Assembly (NCBI GenBank): GCA_024305745.1
Contig: JAHRBS010000013.1
Coordinates: forward strand, 2,418,001 to 2,482,000
DNA from: Polyporus tsugae
Taxonomy: Eukaryota; Basidiomycota; Agaricomycetes; Polyporales; Polyporaceae
Reading direction: 5' to 3'
Length of the DNA: 64,000 bases
Part shown: in pieces, positions 1-12,246 of the stretch
How the letters are laid out: the number at the start of each line of letters is the position of its first letter
How positions within the stretch are numbered: position 1 is the stretch's first letter
Made by a program: the position numbers and the translations under genes
Notes under the pieces: model-generated
What the model saw: only the letters and a program-made list of their open reading frames with translations
Database searches by the model: none
Told to the model about the DNA's origin: nothing

Positions 1-1441
1 TTATTCGCGTCCGTGTTCGCGTCCGTGTCCGTGTCCGTGTCCGCACCCGCCCGCAGCGAGAACTCTCTGGAGCTTCGCGATGTTGACGATCCGTTCTCGC
101 GTCCGTCACCGGTACCGTACCTTGTCCTCGCGTGCTCCACGGGCAAGCAGTGCAGCTTCCTCCGACCTGGATCGGAGGTTGCTACACACTACACGTTCTG
201 CTGTAGTACGCATACGTACCTAGGCGTTGTATTCGAGCCCGACGGCGGGTGGGGGACGTGTCAAGAAGTGCTGGTGCTGCAGCCGCCGCGCGCAGCCCAT
301 GGGTTGCCAATCCCTGGCCAAGCTTCAGTCAATGTCGATATCTACATACACGGGTGGGGCTTGTTCTCCCTGAGCAGCTGCGGTGGTTGGCCCTCGTTCG
401 GAATGGACAAGCATTTCAGACATGTGAGGGGGCGCCATGTTCAGAGGACAAGGCTTGGATATGCCGCCCAGTTGGGAACCGGGTTTGGTGCCGCCCTCTT
501 ATGCCCCGGGCTTTGTACTATGGCATACCGTACAACTTACGTATGGCCGGTGGTCAGAGGTAGACAGTACTAGTGCGGTTGCAAGCGTTTTGGAGTTTTA
601 CAAAGGAGGCGCGGTCATTCGGGGCTGAGTTTATGTTTGTGTTTGGGGGAGATTATGCTACTAGAACAGGCTAATGCGAGGTGCTAGCCGAGGCAAAGCG
701 TGCGTGCAAAGGGGACGGTTGCAAGTTGGGGGGTGCAAATCATGAATGAACGATGTCGACGTGAATGCGAGTGGATGGAGGGATGAGGGGTGAGGGAGAA
801 GTGGATGGTGAACGATGAACGACGAACTGGAATCTGGCCGGGAATGTAGGTGTACAACACTAAGTCCGTTGGTGCGTGAAAGGAAAACAAAGACTGCATA
901 TAAACGACGACGACTCTGACGACGAAGAAGGGCCTGGCAGCATGGTTCACTTAGGAAGGGTACAAGAACTGAAGTGAGGGAGGTGATGCATGATGGGGAG
1001 GGGGTTTGCTTGCTTGGGGCGTGGTGGTGTTACAGATGGAATAAAGACGTGTTCATGTGTCGCGCAGGAGGCAATCCGAGCCTGAGCGGGGATTGTCCTG
1101 TGGTGGCGCAAACCAATTGGAGAACGCATTGGAGTAGTGAGCTGGGGTGTGGTGTTGAATGGCGTAAAGGCGGCGGCCGGCAGTGGGTGGACGACGTTCG
1201 TCCAGGCAGCGAGACGTAAGGGTTATAAGGAGGAATATCATTAGGGGGTCTGGGAATTGCGGTCGACGAGGTGAGCTCTTTCGTGCTCCTCCAGCGACTA
1301 GAACGCCAGACTCACCATGGTCGAGGGTATATGAGGGTGCAGTTCCATTAGGCACTTCAACGGCGGTACTAGTCGTCGCAGACGAGGGCGGGGCCGCAGG
1401 CACGGACGGGGCGGACTGACATCAACTACCTGTCGACGTAC
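1..1441. other. No resolved gene; possible gene ends at window edge
   Basis: No conserved protein is recognisable here. Several frames are open because the DNA is GC-rich. Near base 1 the minus strand reads into a Gly-His/Gly-Arg repeat tail ending in TAA, made by a short CGTGTC-like tandem repeat at 10-45, which could be the last exon of a gene lying outside the window. A plus-strand frame open from the left edge to 573 resembles nothing I know. The remainder to 1441 is probably the 3' flank of the DUF6699 gene. Confidence 0.4.
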
Positions 1442-2658
1442 TTATATAGGCGCATGCGACGACGCAGGGCCAAAGTTCGCGATCCAGAAGTCCTGGTCCT
1501 CTTTCGTCGGCCTCGTCAAGCCCAAGAAGTAGCTCTCGCCCCCGAGCATGTCGACCCTGCGCATGCCGGCGTGGTGTTCAGCAACGCTCCTCAGGCTGGC
1601 CTGACAGCGCTTCTTGTACGCCGCCTCGCACTTGGGCATGAATTCTATGGGGATGTAGTCCTTGCGCTCCTGCCTCGTCGTCGCCTCGTTCAGGTCGTCA
1701 TACAGTGCCTGGAAGACGTCTTTGACGAGAATCGGTCCGCCGTCGGGCCGCCGAACGGTCACCACCAACCCCGCAAACTTGGGGTAGCGGATGTTCATCT
1801 CCGTGAGCGGGGGCGACTCGCACACCTTGCGGTGGAGGTACTCGTCGATCTTCTGCCTTGAGAGTTTGCCGGCGTGTGGTCGGACATCGCGAATGACAAG
1901 GAGCTCGACCGGCTTCGACAGATCAAACTCGACCCGGAGCGCTCGCTCGCTCCTGTAGGTGTCGTACGGGCACAGCTGCCAGTGTAGCCTTGCCTGGTGG
2001 ACACGGATCGCGGGTCCTTGGGGGGTAGGCGTGGGTGCGGCTGATCGTGCGACGGCTGTAATAGGACACGTGCAAGCAGGTGAAGGTGAGTATATGCGCA
2101 TGTATCAGTGATAACATGAGGCAATGATCATCGCCACACATGGGGAACGAAAAGATACGCACTTTGTTTCAGTATCGACTTTAGGGCCCGTGGTGGAGCC
2201 GGCTGGGGAGACACGAGGGCCTGCATGACTTGCACGGGCGTCGGATGATGGGAGGAGGATGCGCGACGGGGTCTGGGCTTGTGGATCTCCGGGGAAGGCG
2301 TGAAGGTCTGGCGACAGAGGGACTTATCGAGGTCTGTGGTCATGACGTGCCAGGCAGGGCTGCGAATCTCGTACTGTGGTGTCTCGGCGCGAACGGAGGG
2401 CGGCCTCATGTATGGGGTCATCGTCCTCTTCCATGGGGCAGGCGAGGTCGTGGGGGTGGTGGGCGAGCTGGAGGAGGCGGAGCTGCCACTATCTGATGAC
2501 GCCCAGCTGCCAGCGAAGGAGGGTGGAATGGCGGTTAGAGGGACGGGTGAACCGGGCAGGACGCCTCCCTCCCCGAGGTTTGGCAGAGGAAGCGGCCTGT
2601 GCTTCGGTGCCTGGGGTGTGCTATCGAGACCGTTTGAGAAGAGCTTCTTCCACATCAT
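1442..2658 (-). CDS. DUF6699 domain protein
   Basis: Two exons, 2658-2163 and 2055-1442, joined across a 107-nt GT-AG intron (donor GTGCGT, acceptor TTACAG) that keeps the frame; the product is about 369 residues. Residues 1-165 are low-complexity, rich in Ser, Pro and Thr, and probably disordered. The second exon carries the DUF6699 fold common in Agaricomycetes: an LRVEFDLSKP strand, the conserved PPLTEMNIRYPKFAGLVVTV segment, then KDVFQALYDDL, and a C-terminal basic/acidic helix region. The family has no established function; Agaricomycetes carry many copies, often with a similar disordered N-terminus. The start is the first ATG of the open exon. No signal peptide or membrane segment is seen. 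Domain call is good; function unknown. Confidence 0.8.
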
Positions 2659-4153
2659 GAGAAGTGGCGCGTGTCGTGAAGGCGATGGTGGTGGATTCGA
2701 TTACGATGCTCGGGGAGGGAGACGCGCTATCGGGGCAGTGTGCGCGAGGAGAGGGACAAGCAGAAATGGGGACGAGGGGGGGCAGGGCGAGCAGATCGGC
2801 GCGCGTGGAGGATCGCTGGAGGAGGGAGGGGCGCGGGTGAGCTGTGGTCTCTTATATGAGGAAGGATGATATGGGGTGCCGGAGGCGAGGGAAGGGGAGA
2901 TGAACGGAGAAGCACTCACTTAAAAGTCGTAGGAGAGAGCGAAGCCGGATGGTGACGATCACCTGGGACGCTCTTCAGGCCCTTGAGCCAAGCTCGGAGA
3001 GCAGATATGGACCGGGAGGCCCCCAGAGGAAAGCGCCTGATGACAGCGGCGAGCAGACGGGAGGGGAGAGGACAAGGACATGCGGGGGTGAATATAATCC
3101 ATCCTGTCCTCGCCCCCAACACGAGGCTGCCCATTCCCCGACACCATATCCGGCAAGCGGTCCGTAATTAATCCTCCACGTGCGTCTTCTATCCAACGCC
3201 GGTCACGTGATGCCCCCCGCTGTTTTACCCTGTTGATTACTGTGGGTCCAGCTCTCCGATCTTGCCGTCGCCTGTCTCGCACACACCAGCACATGGTCGC
3301 CGTGCTGTCGTTCTTCCCATTTTGCGACTTGGACTCTTGCTCGTGTGACCCTTCCTGCACGGATTCCTGACTCGGTTCAGCCTCGCTTCCCAGCACGAGT
3401 TTACCGTCGTGCGTCACAATCTACATCATAATCAAGCTCGAGCAGTGAACGAGCGTCCCCCCGATCCAAATTACATCTGGGTTGCCTTCATAGAACGCCT
3501 TAGAGCAAAGGAGTCCGTCCCGGTACGCGGTTCGAATATTGAACCTTAGGAAACCCACCATCAGCGCTCAGAGCTTCGTCCGACCGAACGTGTACTCACC
3601 AGAACGCATCGCGATGTATTGCACGGATTCGAGGAACAGCCTCCCCGCCTACCACACACCGTAGAAACGTCCTTGGGTATACACCGGCTCCCATTCCGAC
3701 CGCCCAGCGCGCGGACATTATCTCACATCGTCTTTGGCTCCCACACACGCGACGTGGGCAGTCCAAGGAAGGCAAGCCGCGGTGAGAAGGAATCCAAAAG
3801 AAGCATGTGTGACTTGCCCGATCCGTCCGTCCGTCGTGGCCTTGTTGCCCAGCGTCCAGCGGGCGGTGTTGCGTCCGCCCCAGCGCACCCTTAGCGTACT
3901 AGGATCAGGTCGATAACGACGATGGTCTAGAGATAGAAGGCGTCTTTGTTTGCCTGGCGTCCTACAAAATGCGAGCAAGCTCAGACCGACTCTGCAGCAT
4001 TCGCCACACCTCGCACCATACCCCACGCCTCACCCCCGCGTCCGAACCTTACCCATCCGTCCATCCGAACGGGACTGCAGCCCGCTCTCCGCAACTTTGC
4101 CACTCAGAATCCCCACACAGCACCCGTCCACCCGTCGCCCATCAAACCTTGAC
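2659..4153. other. Intergenic region with a possible small minus-strand gene
   Basis: No family is recognised. On the minus strand, 3655-3604 looks like a small internal exon: acceptor GTGTGGTAG, about 17 codons, donor GTGAGT. It is followed by a reading frame from about 3542 to 3430 after acceptor TTTCCTAAG, and preceded by an open frame at 4026-3718. Splice signals fit, but two phases are equally open and no homology supports either, so I leave it uncalled. 2701-2920 is the purine-rich 5' flank of the DUF6699 gene. Confidence 0.3.
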
Positions 4154-5097
4154 ATGAAGACGGTGACCGCGCGAACCCGGCCGCAGAGCAGCACCGTGTC
4201 CTACGCCAAGAGCCAGAGGGAGCGGATGCCGCGCCGCACGAGCGAAGCAGACGCCAGAGAGCGCTATCGCAAGCAGAAGTACGGCCAGCCGGGGCCCGTG
4301 GACGCGTGGCTCGCCGCGCGCCAGAGCCAAAACCAAGCCCAAAGCCAAAGCCAAAGCCAAAGCCAAAGTCTTGAAAGCCAAAGTACCGACGGTTCGACTC
4401 TGCCGCGTCTGGGGGCCCGCCAGGGCCGCGATGCTTCTGCGGACCAGGTGCGCTGCACGGCGCAGGTCCAGTGCATCAAGGTGAGCCTTCCAAGCTTTAG
4501 CTTTTTCCTCTCCAGTCGCGATCGGCGATCGGCGTGTCGAGTGGAGCCGTCGCGGTCTCGTCGATGCTGTCGTCCGATCACTGGACGCGGCCAACGAGCG
4601 CCACCCAATTGCTACCAACTCGAATCTTGCACTTGCGTTTTCACTGACGGAATCGATCGCAATAGGCACCGAGCGATGGAACCATCTTCCGCGACTCGGA
4701 CACGTTCGTCCTCCATCTCACGACGACCACAACAGGCGCCGCACGGCGTCTTGGCCAGGGGGATGGGGAGGACGCGCCCGGCTCGAGGAGGGTCGAACTG
4801 GGCAAGTACGTGGGCCTCCCGGAGAGCCTCGACGCGCCAGAGTGGGTGAGGTGGCCCATAGGCCAGCCCTTAGAGTTCCAGGCGAGTACGGCTGCGGTGG
4901 CGGAGGTCCTGCGATACACTGCCTCGTGGAAGGAGGTGATGGCGGTGAGTAGATTTGTTCGCTTTCGACCTTCGATGGAATGGTGTTGGCGGTGCGGGGT
5001 TACACGGACGCAAGCTGACGTGCCTGCTTTACGTCATTTGCGGGGATAAATATAGCCTTTGCTGGAGTCGCTGCGTGCGGTAACCCTCGATGGATGA
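4154..5097 (+). CDS. Small conserved-looking protein of unknown function
   Basis: Three exons, 4154-4480, 4666-4944 and 5056-5097, all joined in phase 0 across introns with GTGAGC/AATAG and GTGAGT/ATATAG borders; about 215 residues. Residues 1-50 are basic (RERMPRRTSEADARERYRKQ), residues 57-75 are a Gln-Ser repeat generated by a CAAAGC tandem repeat at 4325-4370, and the C-terminal half is folded-looking (SDGTIFRDSDTFVLHLTTTT, then LPESLDAPEWVRWPIGQPLE). I do not recognise the family. The three phase-0 junctions that each extend a protein-like frame make a real gene likely. Its stop codon lies inside the 3' end of the opposite-strand gene ending at 5000, so the two transcripts overlap tail to tail. 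Confidence 0.6.
4325..4370 (+). repeat. CAAAGC tandem repeat coding Gln-Ser
   Basis: A hexanucleotide tandem array (CAAAGC, imperfect at the left edge) inside the first exon of the 4154-5097 gene. It encodes alternating Gln-Ser and would be expected to vary in copy number between strains. Confidence 0.8.
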
Positions 5098-5994
5098 CCG
5101 GACTGCATTCATTGCGCGGAGGAGGTGCATCGTGTCCGGGACCGGGATGCGTTTTCCGAGGACGGACGCGTGTTGAGGTAGGAGAAGAGCCTGCGACCCT
5201 GGACGACGAGCCTGGACAGATCGGACAGACGCGGGGGACGTGCGGAATCGCTTTGGGGAATGTGGCGTCGAGGGAACATGGAGGCAGCGGTAGCGGAGGG
5301 CACATGAGCTCCAAGGACAACGTGGTTTCTGATGTGGAACGTCGGATGCAGCGGTGTATGATAGACGTGTACTTGGATTGTATTGAAGAGACCTCCCTTC
5401 TCGAGATAGGAGGAGATCCAGAGACCTCGCGACGACCAGGGGTTGCAGGAACGGTATCCCAGGAGACATACAGGAACGAAATATGGAGGTTGGGGCCTGG
5501 ACGGAGCAAGGACGGGGTTGGGGAACTGAGCAGAGATCGTCGTCGCCTGCGAGAAAGCGCACGCTCGATTTCTAGATGACGAGAGAAGGGGTTGTATGCG
5601 GGTTCACGGGACAGACATGCCAGAACGGTCGTGCTCGAAGGTGCCGCCACGAACTCTAGCCGTGACCCAGCAGGAGGGATGGCCGGAATGGTCGGAGATG
5701 CCTGCAGTGATCGAACAAGAAGATCAGCCATGCGTTCGCTACACGCACCTGGAAGAATAAAAAGGTGCTTGCTGGGTAAGCACAAGCACCAAATGCAGTG
5801 GGTGCGCAGTGGGAAGGCGAATCGGAGTGTGTAGAACGGAGTTGAGAGACTGAATTTACAAAGCGCACCAGCAGCACAACCAAGGAGATAGAGAGGAGAG
5901 GAATTGCCAACGCAATGGAGGCCACAGTCCACGGATGGCTTGAGAACATTGGCTCCAGAGGGTCCTTGGGTTTCCGTCTATGTTCAAACGACAC
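5000..5994 (-). CDS. Putative membrane-anchored protein, unknown
   Basis: Two exons, 5994-5749 and 5701-5000, joined in phase 0 (donor CAG/GTGCGT, acceptor CACTGCAG); about 315 residues. The N-terminus starts MSFEHRRKPKDPLEP and is followed by one hydrophobic segment at about residues 21-45 (VASIALAIPLLSISLVVLLV), the layout of a type II or tail-less single-pass membrane protein. The rest is rich in Ser, Pro and Arg and resembles no family I know. The main support is that the splice joins a convincing membrane-anchor exon to a 700-nt open frame without breaking it. Against it: the long exon is also open in other frames, as GC-rich DNA often is. Its 3' end overlaps the convergent gene on the plus strand. 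Confidence 0.42.
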
Positions 5995-6533
5995 GCCCTA
6001 CATCCTGAATGGGCAGATGGAACGTGAATTCATGAAGATAAAGGAAAGACACGACCGCAGAAGCGCATTTACAATTTGTGTCGTCTTGCTAGCGCTGTCA
6101 AGACGCAGCCTGGAACGTGAGCCTAGCTCAACTTGGGCAACACGGACCGCGGAGTAGAGGACGTAGTTAAAGCGCTGGTAAAGCATGCAAGCACGATGAT
6201 TCGCGACACAAACAGTTTCGAGTGACAGGCTAAAGAGGCAGAAGCAAGAAGGTAGTGTAGTGGGGAGCCAACGTGGTGGACGGCGTAGAGCCCAAGCCCG
6301 GCCGGTAAGCAACAAAAGGGATCCGGACCGGAATAGGCCGGAGAGTCCGGACACAGACGCCCAAACCCGGCGGTCACGTGCGACAAAAGTTTCTGGCGAG
6401 GATGATTTTGGTCGCCGTGGCTGTCGTCGTGCTCGTCGTTCTGCTCGCCGTCCCCGACCTCGGCGTCTCTGTTGACCCGACTCCATCCTGGCAGGTTTCT
6501 TGTTTTCCTTCTAGCAGCTGGTTTCTTCTCGTC
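5995..6533. other. Shared upstream region, nothing recognised
   Basis: Lies between the divergent starts of the putative membrane protein (left) and NOP58 (right) and presumably holds both promoters. No conserved coding exon, TATA element or repeat was identified. Confidence 0.4.
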
Positions 6534-8493
6534 ATGGCCACTCATGCGCTCTTCGAAACCTCCTCCGGTTATGCTGTCTTTGAGGTCAAACTGCACGATG
6601 TCGTCGGCGCACTCGACAAGGCCGTCCAGGCCTCCATTGACGACTTCTCAAAATTCAACAAGATGGTGTCCTTGATTAGCTTTGCGCCGTTCAAGGATGC
6701 GGCACACGCATTGGAGAACATAAACGACATCTCAGAAAGTATGTTTTTGTGCCTCTCTCTCAGAGACAGAGCTTAACTCCCTCCAAGATACCGTTCATCC
6801 CTACCTCCACGATACCCTCGAACTCAACCTCAAGAAGCCAAAGAAGGGCTCCTCCGTCGTCCTTGCAGTCAACCCCGCGCTCGCCCCCGTGCTCAAGGAG
6901 CAAATGGGCATCAACTGCTCCTCAAAGGAGGTCTCGACGGATCTCCTCCGTGGCATCCGCGAGCACGCCGCCAAGCTACTCAAGGGCCTGCAGGACGAGG
7001 ACTTGACGAAGGCTCAGCTCGGGCTCGGACACGCATACTCGCGCGCGAAGCTCAAGTTCAACGTGAACCGGATCGACAACATGATCATCCAGGCGATCGC
7101 GCTCCTCGACCAGCTCGACAAGGACGTGAATTTGTTCTCGATGCGCGTGCGCGAGTGGTACGGGTACCACTTCCCCGAACTCGTCAAGCTCGTGCCGGAC
7201 AACTACCAGTACGCGCGCGTCGTGCAGTTCATCGGCGCGAAGGAGTCCCTCACGGAGGAGAGGCTGCCCGAGCTCGCGGTGCTCATAGACGACGACGAGA
7301 CGAAAGCGCAGAACATCCTCGACGCGGCGCGTGGGTCGATGGGCGTGGAGCTTTCCGAGATGGATATCATCAACGTCGGCATGTTCGCTACTCGGGTCGT
7401 GTCGCTTGCGGAGTACCGCAAGTCGCTGCAAACGTACCTCCACGAGAAGATGAACGACGTTGCGCCGAGTCTCACCGCTCTTCTTGGGGACCGTATCGGC
7501 GCGCGGCTCATCAGCCACGCGGGCAGCTTGACAAACTTGAGCAAGTACCCCGCCTCGACAGTGCAGATCCTTGGTGCTGAGAAGGCACTGTTCCGTGCTC
7601 TCAAGACGAAGGGTAACACGCCGAAGGTAAGTTCGCATGCTGTCAATGGCGTTGCATTGTGACCTGACACTGCACAGTACGGTCTCATCTACCACTCATC
7701 GTTCATCGGCCGCGCAGGCCCCAAGTACAAGGGCCGGATCTCAAGATTCCTCGCCAACAAGTGTTCAATAGCATCCAGGATAGACTGCTACTCCGGTGAG
7801 TCCTATATGAACCCTTGCTCTTTCCTATTCACCCTCTCAACATGATATCTGCAGACAACCCGACTGCCAAATTCGGCGAGGCCCTTAAGCAACAGGTCGA
7901 GGAGCGCCTGAACTTCTTCGAGACGGGCGAGCCGCCATCCAAGAACGCGGACGCGATGCGCAAGGTGTTCGAGTCGCTCGCGCTCGACGAAGACGGGGAG
8001 TCGGATGACGAAGACGCAATGGATGTCGATGGCGCGGCAGCTAAGGCGAAGGCGAAGAAGGACAAGGGCAAGGATAAGGCGGTAGAGGACGCGCTGCCGT
8101 TCGCGGACTTGGAGTTGACCCCGAAGAAGAAGAAGGACAAGAAGGACAAGAAGCGGAAGAGCGACGTGGCAGGGATGGACGTGGATGAGGAGAGCGACGA
8201 CAGCGTGCCGAAGAAGAAGGTGAAGCTGAGCAAGGAGGAGAAGAAGGCGCTGAAGAAAGAGAAGAAGAAGGAGCTTAAGGAGCAGGAAAAGGCAGGAGGG
8301 GAGGTGAGTTTCGCCTTTGATCCTGGAAACATGCTTGTCGTTTTGCTTCATTTGGAGGCGTGTGGTGCTAACTGGCATATCCCTATCATCGCAGAAGGTG
8401 TCGAAAAAGGAGAAGAAAGACAAGAAAGACAAGAAAGACAAGAAAGAAAAGAAAGAAAAGAAGGAGAAAAAGAAGGACAAGACCAAGGAGTGA
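6534..8493 (+). CDS. NOP58: Nucleolar protein NOP58, box C/D snoRNP core
   Basis: Five exons: 6534-6738, 6788-7626, 7678-7795, 7855-8303 and 8395-8493; 569 residues. NOP58 pairs with NOP56 on box C/D guide RNAs together with Snu13 and fibrillarin, which methylates rRNA 2'-OH groups in the nucleolus. The family order is intact: N-terminal domain ([20 protein letters not shown]), the coiled-coil/NOSIC region ([20 protein letters not shown]), the Nop domain with [20 protein letters not shown] and [20 protein letters not shown], then [20 protein letters not shown]. The tail from about residue 445 is acidic then Lys-rich (KKD/KKE repeats), split by the last intron. The first intron is 49 nt with a good branch site (CTTAAC); the alternative acceptor at 6769 would leave 31 nt and a protein longer than relatives. 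Confidence 0.96.
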
Positions 8494-8942
8494 AATCCCT
8501 ACGTTCCCCCCTCCGCCTCTCTTTTCCTCTTTTTTCGTCGATGCTGTCGCGGTATTCTTGTCTGTACTCTGTCTTGTGCTATCTCTCTCTTTCTCTCTTT
8601 CCCAACATCTCGCGCATGTATGTCGTATGAAATCTCATATGCTGTATGCGAAAAACACTGTTATAGATGTGTGCGTGTGTAAAGGCTAACGAACAACAAT
8701 AGTGCGCTGTGGTGAATCGGCGCTGCTTTACCCTACAGGGTACTAGTGCTACAAGCCCTCGCGCGGGTACGGCGCGCAAGAGTGATACTTGGGTATACAT
8801 GAAGTGTGGTAACGATATCAAAGGGGACAGTATGCCTATGAGGTTATAGCTGTAGCGTGAAGTGGTGTTCGTATCAGATGTCATGACGGTGAGTCGAGGT
8901 TGCGCTCGACGAGACGTGGGGCTTCAAACAAGGTTCCGAGAA
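8494..8942. other. Convergent 3' flanks of NOP58 and KHA1
   Basis: Pyrimidine-rich 3' UTR of NOP58 followed by the 3' flank of the minus-strand antiporter gene. No coding potential recognised. Confidence 0.5.
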
Positions 8943-11900
8943 TTACTCCGGGGTAAGGGCGGCCTGGAACACGACGACGTTCGCTTGGCAGCGAGACACG
9001 ACCAGGGCAGTGGTGACGTCGCCCACGGTGCGCTTCACCTCGCCCCCAACGCCGCCATACTCCTCCGTGATCGTCTTGAGCTCCGCGTGGTGGTTCTCGG
9101 CCGCGAGCCGGCGCGAACGGCCAGCCAGAACGAGCAGCCTGCTGCGCCCGTCGACCGCGGTCTCCGACATCTTGCGCGCGCGGTCGATCACCGCGTGCAG
9201 CGGGGCGGGCGAGGCCTCTTCGACGAACTCCATCCGCGCGAGCGCGGGCGTGAGCGAGGGGTCCTCGGGGCGGGTGTAGCGCGCCCAGGCGATGTTGTCC
9301 GCCGTCTCGGACTGGAGGCGCGTCTGGGTCGTCGCGTGGCCGTACACGGTGTCCGGAAATACCTGCAATCGCAACCGCATGTCAGATTCAGAAGCTGGTT
9401 TCCCCGAGGCTCTCCCCCACCGATCGCCTGCGCGATCGACGGTGGGACGATAACATAGAAAGAAAGACAAAGATGCTCACCGAAGCGATCGTCGTCGTGT
9501 TCTGGTGCACGTCCGGGTGTTTATCGCCCTCGCCGAGAACGGGCGGTTTGTCCCCAAAGCCAGAGCCAGCCCCGCCCCCACCCACATCCGCCTTACTCAC
9601 GCGCACGACCGTCGCGCTGATCTTCGGGTTCGCACACAGCTGCACCGCGAAATCCAGCGCGAGCCTATCGTCGGGCCCCCCGAAGAACGGCACGAGCAGG
9701 CGGTACGTGCCCCCGTGCGAGACCTTCGCGACGCCGCCCGGGGTGTGCCTGTCGACGAAGAGCGCAACGTCGGTGCGGGAGGACGCGAAGAGCGCGCGCA
9801 CAAACTGCGAGTGCGAGATCGACGCGTCGCGCTCCTCGGCACCGGCCGCAGTTGCGCGGAAGAGCACCTCGAACGGGTTCTGCATATGCGAAGTGATGCG
9901 CGGGGTGGCCAGGGGGGTCGTGTGTCCGGTTTGGGGCATCGCGGAGGCATGGAGAGGGTGGGGGTGGCCGTGTGGCCCGATGGAGTGGTGCGGGGGCAGC
10001 CAGGGGACCAGGATGAGGTGCGACTCGGTGCGCCGCGCTTGCTCAGACACGGTTGCCCCGAGGTCGTCGAAGGGAACGATCGAGAGCGAGCTGCTGACGG
10101 GTGCACCGTGGAGCGCGCTAAAGGTGGTGAAGATGTCCAGGAGGGGGTCCGTCGCTGTCAAAGACTCGATGTTGGAGCCCTTCATCACGGCAGACGTGCG
10201 GTCGGACAGCTCGATGAGACGAATAGCATCGATGGACACTGGCGCGGAGGGCGGCGGCGAAACATCCTTGCTATCCAACTCCGCGCTGCTTTCTATTGAC
10301 AGCGGCCGCTCAGAGTACGGTGGCGGAGGTGGGAGGATGAGTTGCGTGATAGCCATCATGCCAGGCAAGTGCTCAATCTTGTCGAGCACGACTGTGAACC
10401 GCGACTTCTTGTCATCGATCCTGGCGGTGCTGGATCCGCCTAAGCGGGGGACGTTATCCTCAGCAGTGTCCTGCGCATCGGCGTTGGCGAAGTTGGCTCC
10501 TGTTGCAGAAGCTCGAACACGGAGCTCAGGTGGGTAAAGGAGGACCACCGCAGGCGTGGTCATGAACGTGAGGACAAGCGCTTCCAGGACAAACATGGAA
10601 AACACGCGCTGCGAAAGGATTCCGGCAGAGAGACCGACGTTGAGGACAATCAGTTCTACGAGACTAGACAAAACGTGAGATGGGGCGAGACGACAGCCAA
10701 GAATAGGACTGACCCTTTGCAACTCATCAGAGACCCGATAGTGCTGGCTTCGCGCCAGCTGAAGCCAGATAGCTTCGCGGCGATAGTGCACCCGGTAAAT
10801 TTACCGAAGTATGACAGCGAACAAATAGCAATGGTGAAACCCCAAGTGAGACCTGCGGCAACCATGATCAGTATTTCGCAGGTCGGTAAAGTCGCAAGAT
10901 CAATACCATTGTTAAGCAGACCTAAGTCTGTTGACAAGCCTGACAGCATGAAGTACTAGAGAAGCATTATATCGGTTTGTGCCAGTGCCAATGCCAAACG
11001 AGCAGATACTCACAAGCGGCAGAAATATGATAGAGACCATATCTTCCAGTTTCTCCGTAAGGGCGATCGCCAGGCCGCCGTCACGGGGAACGATGATGCC
11101 AGCTAGGAAGGCGCCAAAGATAGCATGTACCTGATCCTCTGTATAAGCACCGCTTCAATTAATAAGTTGAGAAGAACGTACACCAATGATATCGGTGAAG
11201 AGGGCCGACCCGAAGACGAGAAGCATGGTCACAGTCATGAAGAACATCGTTGGGCCGTCCCTAGTTGATCCCGTGCGCCGCGCAAGCCAGTACAGGATTC
11301 GTTTCACGAAGAAAAGCATGAATAGCGTCCAACCCACGCATATGAGGAGGATCCAGAGTGCCGTAAGGCCGGAACCCGCGTTGACGAGGGCAACGGAGAG
11401 CGCGAGAAGCGTCCAACCAACGATATCGTTGCCGACACCAGCGGAGAGCACAACGATCCCGACTGTCGTGTCGAGAATCTTGAGCTCGGTGAGGATACGA
11501 CAGAGGACTGGGAACGCAGTAATCGAGTACGCCACGCCTGTAAAAAGCATGAAGTTTGTGAACTTGACGCTCTGATCAATGAACGTGTGGTAGAGAGGGA
11601 TAGAAAGCACAGCTCCCAGACCTGGGGAGTAGAGTATTGTTAACGGTGAGCTGTAGGGCATTGGCAGGTAGAACATACCGAAGGGCAGACACATGCCGGC
11701 CAGGGCCACACTAACGGAGAGCCGAGCATTTCGTTTGATTACAGAAGCATCGATTTCCAATCCGACGAGGAAGAGAAAAAGGCAGAGACCGATGTTCGCC
11801 ACAAGTGAGAGGAACGGACGGGAATCGACGGGGAATATGTGCTGGGTGAAGCCGGGTATACGACCGAACGCCGTCGGGCCTAGAAAGGTGTCCTCAATTC

Positions 11901-12246
11901 ATTGCAGACACGGCAGACACAGATAACACGCACCAAGGAGGATGCCGGCAAGAACTTCGGCGATAACCTTGGGCTGTTTGATCTTGCGCAAGGCGAGCCC
12001 AAGTAGTTGGGTGGTAAGGACGATAACGCCTGTGGCGGCCTGGTCAGAATCGGGGTTGTAGAGCAAATAGGAAGGCACTTACCGACTTGGACGATCCAAA
12101 GGCGCAGAGGATCTGCAGTGTTTACGGCGGTGGGATCCTGGCCATTGAGGAGTCCACCCTTGAATGCACAGGTCACGTCAGTATCGACGAATGTCGAGAG
12201 ATCGACGAGTAGCACTTGCCTGTTCGGCTGCTTCCCTCCTCTGCAT
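8943..12246 (-). CDS. KHA1: Kha1-type K+/H+ antiporter (CPA2 family)
   Basis: Nine exons: 12246-12220, 12158-12083, 12029-11934, 11879-11679, 11621-11182, 11130-11014, 10955-10714, 10663-9481 and 9362-8943; 933 residues against 873 in yeast Kha1. CPA2 antiporters exchange K+ or Na+ for H+ in endomembranes (Golgi in yeast). The N-terminus has the family signature GGLLNGQDPTAVNTADPLRL; about twelve helices follow, including GLCLFLFLVGLEIDASVIKR, VVLSAGVGNDIVGWTLLALS (the Gly-Asn-Asp ion-site region) and SALFTDIIGVHAIFGAFLAG. From about residue 440 the protein is cytosolic, with a regulatory C-terminal domain. The 27-nt first exon needs a GC-AG intron; otherwise the start would lie upstream, in a frame without family similarity. 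Confidence 0.93.

Noticed and set aside
13..573. 186-codon plus-strand open frame at the left edge
   Set aside because: Begins in a simple repeat, has no similarity, and overlaps other open frames in GC-rich DNA; probably chance.
3718..4026. 102-codon minus-strand frame with neighbouring splice-like exons
   Set aside because: Junctions possible but two phases fit equally well and no family supports either; kept as a note in the intergenic entry.
6739..6769. 31-nt first intron for NOP58
   Set aside because: Below workable intron size and makes the protein longer than relatives; the 49-nt intron with CTTAAC branch site fits better.
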